DNA from: DASQHW01 sp963837155
GTDB lineage: Bacteria; Actinomycetota; Acidimicrobiia; IMCC26256; PALSA-610
Length of the DNA stretch: 64,000 nt
Direction: 5' to 3'
Assembly: GCA_963837155.1 (NCBI GenBank)
Contig: CAWIMB010000002.1
Location: forward strand, 62,001-126,000
Both the position numbers and the translations under genes were made by a program. Every line of letters begins with the position of its first letter. Position 1 is the first letter of the stretch. The notes beneath the pieces are model-generated. The model was given only the letters and a program-made list of their open reading frames with translations, did not search any database and was not told the DNA's origin. Of the stretch, positions 17,164-24,719 are shown one piece after another.

Positions 17164-17922
17164 TCACTTGACCCAAATGGGCTGGTCGGCGATGTCCGGG
17201 CAGTCGTCGCGGCCGGTGTCGAAGTAATCGTCGTGGCCGGCGTCGAGAACCCGGTCGGCGATCCGGGGCGAAGCGCCGGGGCCGCTGTAGACGATGTCCT
17301 GTGGACTGTCGTTCACGTGCCAGTGCCCGTCGAAATGCGGCGCACACTTCGGTACCGCGCCGAGCACGTGCACGATCTCGTGCGCGATCGTGCGCGACAA
17401 CTCGCTCGGTACGCCGCCCGCAAACACCGACGTCGCGCACCGCTCGATCCACACGATCGCCATGTCCGACGCCTGGCCACAGACGTTCTGCGCGGAACCG
17501 GACCCGGCAACGAGCGCAAGGACCAGCTCGTGTCCGTCGGGCTTCAGCTTGCGACGCACCTCGTCGTGCACGGTGCGGTACGCGCTCTTCTTCTCCGAAA
17601 GCTCGGCCACGGTCTCTGTGAGGTACACACGCTCGAAGACCACTGGATCGTCCTCGAACCGCAGCCGATTGCCGCTCTGCGCCGCGAACCAAGAGTTCGC
17701 GACGTCGATCTGGATGTGGAGCGACTCCTCGGCCGCCGGGTCCTCGATGGCGTCGAGCGGCAGCACGTATGCCACCCGCACGCGGTCGGGGTGACCGACG
17801 CCGATGTGCGGGGTCGCGCTCGACCGATGCGTCTGCGTCCACCAGAACAGCGCCGCCACGAGCAGCAGCGACAACACCTGCGCTCCACGGCTCCGCGCGA
17901 GCCCCACCCCCGCCTTCCCCAC
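17164..17922 (-). CDS. Membrane-anchored or secreted zinc metalloprotease-like protein
   Basis: The 252-residue protein has a single N-terminal membrane segment (about residues 13-26, QVLSLLLVAALFWW) and a periplasm-side domain with HEIVHVLGAVPKCAPH, an HExxHxxG zinc site with a nearby His as possible third ligand. This resembles metzincin-like metallopeptidases. Four or more cysteines (VCGQ, RCATS, KCAPH, DDCPD) suggest disulfides after export. No named family was recognised, and the substrate is unknown. Confidence 0.65.
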   Translation of the reverse strand: MGKAGVGLARSRGAQVLSLLLVAALFWWTQTHRSSATPHIGVGHPDRVRVAYVLPLDAIEDPAAEESLHIQIDVANSWFAAQSGNRLRFEDDPVVFERVYLTETVAELSEKKSAYRTVHDEVRRKLKPDGHELVLALVAGSGSAQNVCGQASDMAIVWIERCATSVFAGGVPSELSRTIAHEIVHVLGAVPKCAPHFDGHWHVNDSPQDIVYSGPGASPRIADRVLDAGHDDYFDTGRDDCPDIADQPIWVK

Positions 17923-17938
17923 CCGGCAAGGTTACCTG

Positions 17939-17967
17939 GCGACACAGCGCGTCGGTCGTGGTACGCT
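17939..17967 (+). promoter_or_regulatory. Promoter of the ilvB attenuator leader
   Basis: GCGACA (17939-17944) and TACGCT (17962-17967) are separated by 17 bp and precede the leader-peptide ATG by 8 nt. Spacing and position fit a housekeeping sigma promoter giving a nearly leaderless start on the leader peptide. Confidence 0.55.
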
Positions 17968-17975
17968 GTCGGCCG

Positions 17976-18023
17976 ATGTCGTTCGCACGCCGACTTTTCA
18001 GCCTGATCGTAGTAGTTACGTAG
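17976..18023 (+). CDS. ilvB attenuator leader peptide
   Basis: A 15-codon reading frame, MSFARRLFSLIVVVT then TAG, lies between a promoter and a strong terminator upstream of ilvB. The run Leu-Ile-Val-Val-Val just before the stop contains all three branched-chain amino acids. This is the hallmark of transcription attenuation by ribosome stalling: when charged Leu-, Ile- or Val-tRNA is scarce, the ribosome pauses there and the downstream terminator does not form. Similar leader peptides precede ilvBNC in Corynebacterium and Mycobacterium. The peptide itself needs no function. Confidence 0.85.
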   Translation: MSFARRLFSLIVVVT

Positions 18024-18061
18024 CGCCCGGCTCGCCCTGACGCGCGCCGAGCGCACCTCCG

Positions 18062-18087
18062 CCCCTCGCCAGCAGCGAGGGGTTTTT
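18062..18087 (+). terminator. Intrinsic terminator/attenuator of the ilv operon
   Basis: CCCCTCGC (18062-18069), loop CAGCA, GCGAGGGG (18075-18082), then TTTTT. This is a perfect 8-bp GC-rich stem with a U tract, 38 nt after the leader-peptide stop and 50 nt before ilvB. Together with the leader peptide it forms an attenuator. Confidence 0.9.
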
Positions 18088-18136
18088 CACGTCCGCAATC
18101 GCCAGCACATCCAGCACCTCTAGCCGAAGAGGAATC

Positions 18137-19858
18137 ATGAAGCTGACCGGAGCCCAGGCCCTCATCAAGAGCCTCGAGATGGAGCAGGTGGAGGTCATGT
18201 TCGGCCTTCCCGGTGGGGCGATCCTGCCCGTCTACGACCCGCTCATCGACAGCTCGATCAGACACATCCTCGTGCGCCACGAGCAAGGCGCGGGCCACAT
18301 GGCGAGCGGCTACGCGCACGCCACCGGCCGGCCCGGCGTCGCGATGGTCACGAGCGGGCCCGCTGCCACCAATATCGTCACGCCCCTGTGCGACGCGTAC
18401 ATGGACTCCGTGCCGATGGTCGTCATCACCGGTCAGGTGCCGTACGCGGCGATCGGCTCCGACGCGTTCCAGGAATGCGACACGGTGGGCATCACGATGC
18501 CGGTCACCAAGCACAACTGGCTGATCAGCGACGCCCAGGACATCCCCCGCATCGTGCGGGAGGCATTCCACGTCGCGACGACCGGTCGCCCCGGCCCGGT
18601 ACTCGTCGACTTGCCGAAGGACATCGCCAATACGCCGATGGACTGGTACTGGCCCGAGAAGGTCGACCTGCCGGGCTACAAGCCGAACGTGAAGGGTCAT
18701 CCCAAGCAGATCAAGGACGCCGCGCGTGTCATCCAGGAGTCGCAGCGACCGGTGATCTACGCAGGCGGCGGCATCTTGAAGTCCGGCGCGTCGAAGGCGT
18801 TGCGCGAGCTCGCCGAGGTCACCGGGATCCCGGTCGTCACCACGTTGATGGGCCGGGGCGGGATCCCCGACGAGCACCCGCTCTGCCTCGGCATGCCCGG
18901 CATGCACGGCAACTACACCGCGGTGACGTCGATGCAGCGCTCGGATCTGCTGATCGCGCTGGGCGCACGTTTCGACGACCGTGTCACCGGCAAGGTTGCG
19001 ACGTTCGCACCGCACGCCAAGGTGATCCACGTCGACATCGACCCGGCCGAGCTCGGCAAGGTGCGCCACGCGGAGGTGCCGATCGTCGGCGACGTGCGGT
19101 CGGTCATCGAGGAGCTCACCAAGGCGGTCAAGGCCGAGCACGCCAAGCACGAGCGGCCCGACATCTCGCAATGGATGGCGCAGATCCACGCGTGGCAGGC
19201 GGACTATCCGCTCAAGTACAAGCAGGAGGAAGGCGGCCCGCTGAAGCCGCAGTACGTGATCGAACGGCTGCGTGAGAACACGCCCGACGACTGCATCCTG
19301 GTCGCCGGTGTCGGCCAGCATCAGATGTGGGCGAGCCAGCTCTGGAAGTTCAAGCACCCGAACACGTGGATCAACTCTGGTGGCCTGGGCACGATGGGCT
19401 ACGCGGTGCCCGCTTCGGTTGGCGCCAAAGTCGGCCGGCCCGACCGGATGGTGTGGGCGGTCGACGGCGACGGTTGCTTCCAAATGACCGCGCAGGAGCT
19501 GGTCACCGCGGCCGCCGAGCGCATTCCCGTGAAGATCGCGATCCTCAACAACGCGTATCTCGGGATGGTTCGTCAGTGGCAGGAGCTCTTCTACGAGGAG
19601 CGCTACAGCGAGGTGTATCTCTCGCCCGACTTGCCGGACTACGTGAAATGGGCCGAGGCGATGGGGTGCGTTGGCATGCGGGTCGACAACGCCGACGACG
19701 TCGTCACCACGATCGAAAAGGCCAACGAGATCGACGACCGGCCCGTCGTCGTCGACTTCCGAACCGACTGGCGCGAGAAGGTGTACCCGATGGTGCCTGC
19801 GGGCTCGTCGAACGACGACATCATCCTCGGCCCCGAATTCGGTGAGGGTGGGCGATAG
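18137..19858 (+). CDS. ilvB: Acetolactate synthase large (catalytic) subunit
   Basis: IlvB condenses two pyruvates to acetolactate, or pyruvate and 2-oxobutyrate to acetohydroxybutyrate, the first step of branched-chain synthesis. The 573-residue protein has the TPP-activating glutamate in LVRHEQGAGHMASGYAHATG, the FAD-binding middle domain (LGARFDDRVTGKVATFAPHAKVIHVDID in pieces), and the Mg-TPP motif starting VDGDGCFQMTAQEL and ending NNAYLGMVRQWQ. GAGGA in GAAGAGGAATC just before ATG 18137 is the ribosome-binding site. It is followed 2 bp later by ilvN and is controlled by the leader attenuator upstream. Confidence 0.98.
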   Translation: MKLTGAQALIKSLEMEQVEVMFGLPGGAILPVYDPLIDSSIRHILVRHEQGAGHMASGYAHATGRPGVAMVTSGPAATNIVTPLCDAYMDSVPMVVITGQVPYAAIGSDAFQECDTVGITMPVTKHNWLISDAQDIPRIVREAFHVATTGRPGPVLVDLPKDIANTPMDWYWPEKVDLPGYKPNVKGHPKQIKDAARVIQESQRPVIYAGGGILKSGASKALRELAEVTGIPVVTTLMGRGGIPDEHPLCLGMPGMHGNYTAVTSMQRSDLLIALGARFDDRVTGKVATFAPHAKVIHVDIDPAELGKVRHAEVPIVGDVRSVIEELTKAVKAEHAKHERPDISQWMAQIHAWQADYPLKYKQEEGGPLKPQYVIERLRENTPDDCILVAGVGQHQMWASQLWKFKHPNTWINSGGLGTMGYAVPASVGAKVGRPDRMVWAVDGDGCFQMTAQELVTAAAERIPVKIAILNNAYLGMVRQWQELFYEERYSEVYLSPDLPDYVKWAEAMGCVGMRVDNADDVVTTIEKANEIDDRPVVVDFRTDWREKVYPMVPAGSSNDDIILGPEFGEGGR

Positions 19859-19860
19859 AC

Positions 19861-20394
19861 GTGAACGGCACCGTGCTCCATCACATCCTCACGGTCACCG
19901 TCGAGAACAAGCCGGGCGTGCTGTCGCGCGTCGCAGGACTGTTCTCCCGGCGCGGGTTCAACATCGTTTCGCTCGCGGTCAGCCCAACCGACGACGAGCG
20001 GTTCTCGCGCATGACGATCGTCGTCGACGCCGAGTCAGCGCCGCTCGAACAGGTCGTCAAGCAGCTCAACAAGCTCGTGCCGGTGATCAAGATCACCGAG
20101 GTGGCGCCCACCGAGGGCGTCGAACGCGAGCTGATGATGGTGACGGTACGGGCGTCCGCCGATGCGCGCAGCCAGGTCACCGAGCTCACCGCGATCTTCG
20201 AGGCGAGGATCGTCGACGTCGGCTACGAGGCGATGACGATCATGGTCGCAGGTGAGCCCGACAAGCTGGACGCGTTCAGTGACCTCGTCAAGCAGTTCGG
20301 CATCGTCGAGCTCCAGCGCACCGGCCGGATCGCGCTCCCCAAGCTCTCGCGCCAACAGACCCGGCTCCGTGCGGTCAAGTCCGCACGCGGGTGA
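19861..20394 (+). CDS. ilvN: Acetolactate synthase small (regulatory) subunit
   Basis: The 177-residue protein has an N-terminal ACT domain (ILTVTVENKPGVLSRVAGLFSRRGFNIVSLAV) that binds valine, followed by the C-terminal small-subunit domain that activates IlvB. Length and pattern are standard. The start is GTG 19861, two bases after the ilvB stop, so the two are co-translated. It gives feedback inhibition by branched-chain amino acids. Confidence 0.97.
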   Translation: MNGTVLHHILTVTVENKPGVLSRVAGLFSRRGFNIVSLAVSPTDDERFSRMTIVVDAESAPLEQVVKQLNKLVPVIKITEVAPTEGVERELMMVTVRASADARSQVTELTAIFEARIVDVGYEAMTIMVAGEPDKLDAFSDLVKQFGIVELQRTGRIALPKLSRQQTRLRAVKSARG

Positions 20395-20471
20395 CCGGCG
20401 AAGCTCTTCAGGGGTCGTGTTGAACAGCCGAGAAATCCACGTCCGATTGTCCATCGAACGTGGAGTTAGCA

Positions 20472-20885
20472 ATGGGAATCGCAGACCGGCGGCGCCAGCA
20501 GATGGTCGATGCTGTGCAGCCGCAACTCGAGCAGGGCGAGGAGATCCACGCGAACCTGCCATCGACACAGACCGGGCCCAGCCCGTGGTTCTACGCGCTG
20601 ACCTACCTGATCGCCTTCGTGATCCGGCAGCTCGGCGTCGTCGTCACCAACAAGCGCGTGTTCTTCGTGAAGCGCGGGGTGTTTACGAACAAGGTGAAGG
20701 GCATCGAAGCGATCTTTCCGCTGGACGACGTGCACGTCACCGACTGGAAGTCGTCGGCGTTGTGGAGCACGTTGCGGGTTCAGCGCCCGGACGGCGTGCT
20801 GAGGCTCAACGTGCACCGTATGCACCGCGACGACGCGGAGCAGCTCGTGCACGTGCTTGCCGGCCAACCGGCCGAAGCCGCCTGA
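20472..20885 (+). CDS. Bacterial PH-domain-like protein inside the ilv operon
   Basis: The 137-residue protein has a hydrophobic stretch (WFYALTYLIAFVIRQLGVVVTNKRVFFV) and a fold pattern like bacterial PH (YdbT/bPH) domains, with VVVTNKRVFFVKRG and PLDDVHVTDW. I took ATG 20472, preceded by GGAG at 7 nt; a GTG at 20460 is also in frame. An imperfect hairpin of about 9 bp (20438-20464 region) lies before the start. Its place between ilvN and ilvC, on the same strand, is unusual. No role in amino-acid synthesis is known to me, and it may only share the transcript. Confidence 0.7.
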   Translation: MGIADRRRQQMVDAVQPQLEQGEEIHANLPSTQTGPSPWFYALTYLIAFVIRQLGVVVTNKRVFFVKRGVFTNKVKGIEAIFPLDDVHVTDWKSSALWSTLRVQRPDGVLRLNVHRMHRDDAEQLVHVLAGQPAEAA

Positions 20886-20912
20886 CGAACAACATCCATT
20901 CCAACAACTCGA

Positions 20913-20940
20913 CGGGCCCCGCGTGTGAACGCGGGGCCCG
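20913..20940 (+). terminator. GC-rich hairpin upstream of ilvC
   Basis: CGGGCCCCGCG (20913-20923), loop TGTGAA, CGCGGGGCCCG (20930-20940): a perfect 11-bp stem. No U tract follows, so it may slow or partly end transcription between the PH-domain gene and ilvC, or act as a processing signal. A second attenuator is possible but no leader peptide was seen here. Confidence 0.6.
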
Positions 20941-20983
20941 CTCGCGCGCCTAGCCTCTTCGTGCTCGACTTCAGGAGGACCTG

Positions 20984-22012
20984 ATGCCCGCCAACGTCTA
21001 CTACGAGAACGACGCCGACCTCGGCCTGATCGCCGACAAGAAGGTGGCGATCCTCGGTTACGGCTCGCAAGGCCACGCGCATGCGCTGAATCTCAAGGAC
21101 TCCGGCATCGACGTCATCGTCGGGCTGCGCGAGGGCTCGAAGTCCAAGGCGAAGGCGGAAGCCGCGGGGCTGACGGTGCTGCCGACTGGTGAGGCAGTGC
21201 GCCAGGCCGACATCGTGATGGTGCTGTTGCCCGACACCGAGCAGAAGAAGGTGTACGAGGCGGACATCGCGCCGAACCTCGTCGACGGGAACTCGCTCGC
21301 GTTCGCGCACGGCTTCAACATCCACTTCGATCAGATCTCACCGCCGGCCGGCGTCGACGTGTGGATGATCGCACCCAAGGGCCCCGGTCATCTCGTGCGC
21401 CGCACGTACGACGAAGGCGGCGGCGTGCCGTGTCTTGTCGCGGTCGCGAACGACGCGACCGGCAAGGCAAAGCAGACGGCACTCGCGTACGCCAAGGGAA
21501 TCGGCGGCACGCGCGCGGGTGTGCTCGACACCACGTTCGAGGAAGAGACGGAGACGGATCTCTTCGGCGAGCAGGTGGTGCTGTGCGGCGGGCTCGTCGA
21601 GCTCATCCGCAATGGATACGAGACGCTCGTCGAAGCCGGATACCAACCCGAGAGCGCGTACTTCGAGACCCTGCACGAGGTGAAGTTGATCGTCGACCTC
21701 ATCTACGAAGGTGGGATCGCCGCGATGAACTACTCGATCTCCGACACCGCCGAGTACGGCGAGATGTCACGCGGACCGCGCATCGTGACGCCGCAGACCA
21801 AAGCCGAGATGAAGAAGATCCTGGGCGAGATCAAGAGCGGCGCGTTTGCGAAGGAGTGGATCGCGGAGAACGAGCAAGGCCGCCCGAACTTCGATCGCAT
21901 GCGCGAGCAAGGGGCGAAGCACCCGATCGAAACGGTCGGCAAGGAATTGCGATCGATGATGCCGTGGATCGCCGCCGGCAAGCAGCGCGTGCAGGACGTC
22001 TCAGGCGGCTAG
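20984..22012 (+). CDS. ilvC: Ketol-acid reductoisomerase (NADP+)
   Basis: IlvC rearranges and reduces acetolactate and acetohydroxybutyrate to the dihydroxy acids used by IlvD. The 342-residue class I enzyme has the NADPH motif AILGYGSQGHAHALNL, the metal- and substrate-binding C-terminal knotted domain (GGLVELIRNGYETLVEAGYQPE in the middle; SDTAEYG), and full length. ATG 20984 follows an AGGAGG sequence at good spacing. It completes ilvB-ilvN-(PH gene)-ilvC. Confidence 0.98.
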   Translation: MPANVYYENDADLGLIADKKVAILGYGSQGHAHALNLKDSGIDVIVGLREGSKSKAKAEAAGLTVLPTGEAVRQADIVMVLLPDTEQKKVYEADIAPNLVDGNSLAFAHGFNIHFDQISPPAGVDVWMIAPKGPGHLVRRTYDEGGGVPCLVAVANDATGKAKQTALAYAKGIGGTRAGVLDTTFEEETETDLFGEQVVLCGGLVELIRNGYETLVEAGYQPESAYFETLHEVKLIVDLIYEGGIAAMNYSISDTAEYGEMSRGPRIVTPQTKAEMKKILGEIKSGAFAKEWIAENEQGRPNFDRMREQGAKHPIETVGKELRSMMPWIAAGKQRVQDVSGG

Positions 22013-22017
22013 CACGG

Positions 22018-22920
22018 TCAACCGATCACGGTTGGTGCCGGGTCGATGTCGGTGTCGCCCTTGGCTGTGATCTTGGTGTTGGTGAGCGTGACCGCGTCGC
22101 GGTCGGAATGATCGCCGGGGTCGCCCGCGTAGATGATCAGCGAACCGTCCTTCGAGCGCTGATCGATCTGCGCGTCGGTGAGCTCGACCTTTCGCGTCGG
22201 CGGCGACGTCGCGTTCTCGCGCGGTAGCGCCTCGATGTCGATGTCGCCGGCCTTCACCTTGAGGCCGGTCGCGGCGATGTTCGTGTTCACGTTGAAGACG
22301 AAGAAGCCGCTCGCCGGCAGCTTCACCTGGATCGCGTCACCGAGCGAGACGTCGCCGGTCGCGAAGATGTCGAGCTCGGTGTCGCGTCCCGCAGTGCTCA
22401 GCTGAACCTTGTCGCCGATCTTGAGTTTCTCCACCTCGACATCGGAGAAGGAATCCGAACCGCTGGCCTTGATCTTCGCACCGTCACCGATCACGAGGCC
22501 CTTGGAGAACACGCTGAGGCCACCACTCTTGCTGATGGTCACGCCCGCCTTCGGACCGATGATGACGTCGCCCTTCTCGGTCTCGAGGTCGACGTCGGAC
22601 GGTACCTTGAGCTTGCCGTTGACGTGGATGTCGCCGGTCGCGAACAGCGTGAGCCCGTCTTCGGTGCCGCTGAAGCCGTTGAGCACGATGCCGGTGCGAC
22701 TCGTCGGCGTGTACCCGGGCTGCGGCTCGGTCGTGTCGAAGAAGCCGCCATCGACCAACGGTCCGAGCGCGGGATCAGCCGCGTCGCACGCGCCATTGTT
22801 GTTGAGGTCGACGCACGACACGCTCGGGACTTTGGCCGCGCCCGCGGGCGTCGCCGCCGCGAGCGTCCCCCCGACGAACATTGCGGCAACGAGCGTGGTG
22901 GTCACGATCCGTGTTTGCAC
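22018..22920 (-). CDS. Secreted protein with calcium-type loop, paralogue of 23982-24575
   Basis: From GTG 22920 the product (300 aa) has a signal peptide (IVTTTLVAAMFVGGTLAAATPAGA), a calcium-loop-like motif (DLNNNGACDAADP) resembling dockerin or EF-hand loops, and then repeated short strands (LTLFATGDIHVNGKLKV, GGLSVFSKGLVIGDGAKI, ELDIFATGDVSLGDAI) suggesting a parallel beta-helix. TAGAGT 7 nt before the GTG could be a leaderless -10. Residues around the loop align with the gene at 23982-24575 (NNG-C-AGD/AAD, then L-PL, then a Y-P segment and IVL). Function unknown; likely outside the cell. The gene's end is 5 bp from the convergent ilvC. Confidence 0.72.
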   Translation of the reverse strand: MQTRIVTTTLVAAMFVGGTLAAATPAGAAKVPSVSCVDLNNNGACDAADPALGPLVDGGFFDTTEPQPGYTPTSRTGIVLNGFSGTEDGLTLFATGDIHVNGKLKVPSDVDLETEKGDVIIGPKAGVTISKSGGLSVFSKGLVIGDGAKIKASGSDSFSDVEVEKLKIGDKVQLSTAGRDTELDIFATGDVSLGDAIQVKLPASGFFVFNVNTNIAATGLKVKAGDIDIEALPRENATSPPTRKVELTDAQIDQRSKDGSLIIYAGDPGDHSDRDAVTLTNTKITAKGDTDIDPAPTVIG

Positions 22921-22970
22921 CGAAACAACTCTACGCGAGGTGTTCGGGTGCAAACCAACCGGCAATGTGG

Positions 22971-23420
22971 CTATCGAATGACGGTTTGGATGTCAGCCTT
23001 GCCACCGTGCCACGGCATGTTTTCCCATTCGTAGGCACTCACGCCGCCCTTGTACACGCCCGGGGCGCTGCCGGCTGCGGCCTTGGCCTGGATGGTGAAC
23101 CACCCGGTCTGCTGCGGACCAAGTGTCGCCCACACGTCGTTCCCAGGCATGACCATGTACATCACCTGGTCCTGGTAGGCGCCGGACTGCATCAGGAAGC
23201 GCGTGGCTGCACAGCCACGACTGTCCATGTTCTTCACCTTCAGGGTGAAGTACGCCGTGCCGCCCGGTTGGATCGCCTTCGACGCCTTGTCCACTGTGAC
23301 CTTCGCGCGCCGCTGCGTGCAACCTGCCGCACCCGCGACTTGCGGAACAGCAAGCGCAAGCGATCCGGCGAGCGCCAGGCTCGCGATGCATGCGATCGAA
23401 CGTCGTGTTCTCAACTTCAT
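22971..23420 (-). CDS. Secreted NEW3/FN3-like single-domain protein (paralogue of 23499-23939)
   Basis: The 149-residue product begins with a signal peptide (SIACIASLALAGSLALAVPQVAGA). The mature part is one immunoglobulin-like domain with the pattern of NEW3-type domains in secreted actinobacterial proteins: CTQRRAKVTV, then VKNMDSRGCAATRFL, then a strand pair and APGVYKGGV. Two cysteines may form a disulfide. It shares the signal-peptide block (RR-IACIAS-A-AGSLALAVP) and the NMDS-x2-C-x-AT core with the upstream gene, so the pair arose by duplication. Translation start ATG 23420 follows GGAGG in GGATGGAGGATGA. Function unknown. Confidence 0.72.
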   Translation of the reverse strand: MKLRTRRSIACIASLALAGSLALAVPQVAGAAGCTQRRAKVTVDKASKAIQPGGTAYFTLKVKNMDSRGCAATRFLMQSGAYQDQVMYMVMPGNDVWATLGPQQTGWFTIQAKAAAGSAPGVYKGGVSAYEWENMPWHGGKADIQTVIR

Positions 23421-23498
23421 CCTCCATCCGTGGAACGTGAACCTGCGCGCAACCGGCGTCGCCGGTTGCGCGCAGGTGTGTCGCCGTGAGCGCCGAAC

Positions 23499-23939
23499 CT
23501 ACGAAGCGGTGCCCGAGTGCGCGGGGTTGCCCCAGTCGGTGGCACCGACGCCGCCGGCCTCGCCTCCGCCCCTCGCAGCGAGCGTCGCGCTCTCACCCGG
23601 CTTGAGCGTTCGCCACTCGTAGTTGCCGGGCAGGATCTCGTACCCGCCGCTGTGTCCGGGACTGCTGCTGAACCACCCTTGAATGAGGAACATGGTCGCG
23701 CCGCAAGCCTCGCTGTCCATGTTCGTGACCGTCACCTGGTGCATGTCGCCCCCGGTATCCGTCATCACGACACTGGGTCGCTGCTGCACGCACTCAACGA
23801 CCTTCGCCTTCTTCTGGTGCTTCTGGCGGTGCCGGGCACCGCCGTGTCCAGATGCCGCGCCGGCCACCGGGACGGCAAGTGCGAGTGATCCGGCGATTGC
23901 CGCACTCGCGATGCATGCGATTGCACGTCGTGTGTTCAT
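23499..23939 (-). CDS. Secreted NEW3/FN3-like single-domain protein (paralogue of 22971-23420)
   Basis: The 146-residue product has a signal peptide (AIACIASAAIAGSLALAVPVAGA) and a basic stretch (HRQKHQKKAK) followed by the NEW3-like core VTVTNMDSEACGATMFLIQ and a glycine-rich C-terminus. It is the paralogue of the gene downstream, and even the sequences before the start codons are alike (ATGGATGGAGGA before both). Function unknown, but the conserved cysteine pair and strand pattern indicate an exported domain. Confidence 0.72.
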   Translation of the reverse strand: MNTRRAIACIASAAIAGSLALAVPVAGAASGHGGARHRQKHQKKAKVVECVQQRPSVVMTDTGGDMHQVTVTNMDSEACGATMFLIQGWFSSSPGHSGGYEILPGNYEWRTLKPGESATLAARGGGEAGGVGATDWGNPAHSGTAS

Positions 23940-23981
23940 TTCATTCCTCCATCCATGGAACTTGCTGCTCTTGCACTCGCC

Positions 23982-24575
23982 TCAATGGGCGCCTGTCTCC
24001 GTGACGTACTTGTTCTGGCCGGTGAAGCGGAAGCCCGTACCGATGTTGATTTGCTCCGCGTACAACACCATGGTGCCGAGGTTGTGCGGCATGTTGATCG
24101 TCACGCCGTTCCCGATGTTCAACGAGTGGGCGGGTACCCAGTACCAGGAGTTGTTGAGGTCGAGGTAGTAACGGGCGAACACTCGCGCCCCGTCGGCGAT
24201 ATTGATGTCGCCCTTGATGCGGCCGTAGAGCGAGGTCTGGATCACGTTGTTGCCGCGGATCCAGAGATTGCCGCTGACCCTGAGGTCCAGGCTCTGACGA
24301 CGGTTCGGCCGATAGTTGTCGAGCACGATCGACACCGCATGCCCGGGCGGCGTGTACGCGCCGACGGCCTGGCTCTCGTCGAAGTACGGCTGTATGCGCA
24401 GCAGCGGGTCCAGCGGGAGGTCGCCCGCGGTGCACGTGCCGTTGTTATCCATGTCCACGTACGCGCTCGTGCACGGCGACTTGGGAGTGGTGGACTTCTT
24501 GGCCCACGCCGTCGTTGGCACCAGCGCCGTTGCGAGAACGACGAGACCAATGCAACCAACCCATGCCCGCTTCAT
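23982..24575 (-). CDS. Secreted protein with calcium-type loop, paralogue of 22018-22920
   Basis: From ATG 24575 (Shine-Dalgarno GGAGGA) the 197-residue product has a signal peptide (AWVGCIGLVVLATALVPTTAWA), a dockerin/EF-hand-like loop (DMDNNGTCTAGD) and repeated strands (LDLRVSGNLWIRGNNVIQ, SLNIGNGVTINMPHN). It aligns with the gene at 22018-22920 in and after the loop, but is shorter. It is the promoter-proximal gene of the four-gene leftward cassette. An IS element lies 60-150 bp upstream of its start and may have displaced its original promoter. Confidence 0.72.
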   Translation of the reverse strand: MKRAWVGCIGLVVLATALVPTTAWAKKSTTPKSPCTSAYVDMDNNGTCTAGDLPLDPLLRIQPYFDESQAVGAYTPPGHAVSIVLDNYRPNRRQSLDLRVSGNLWIRGNNVIQTSLYGRIKGDINIADGARVFARYYLDLNNSWYWVPAHSLNIGNGVTINMPHNLGTMVLYAEQINIGTGFRFTGQNKYVTETGAH

Positions 24576-24719
24576 CGCTCCTCCAGTGAGCTCGCCTCCG
24601 GACATCCTTGTCCGGGAAAGGGCGTATATATCCGATTTACCCTATATGGGTACGGCGGTGGGCGCCAATTTGGGTCGTGGGCCAGGTCCAGTGGCGCACC
24701 TGGGTGCGACGATCCGCTT

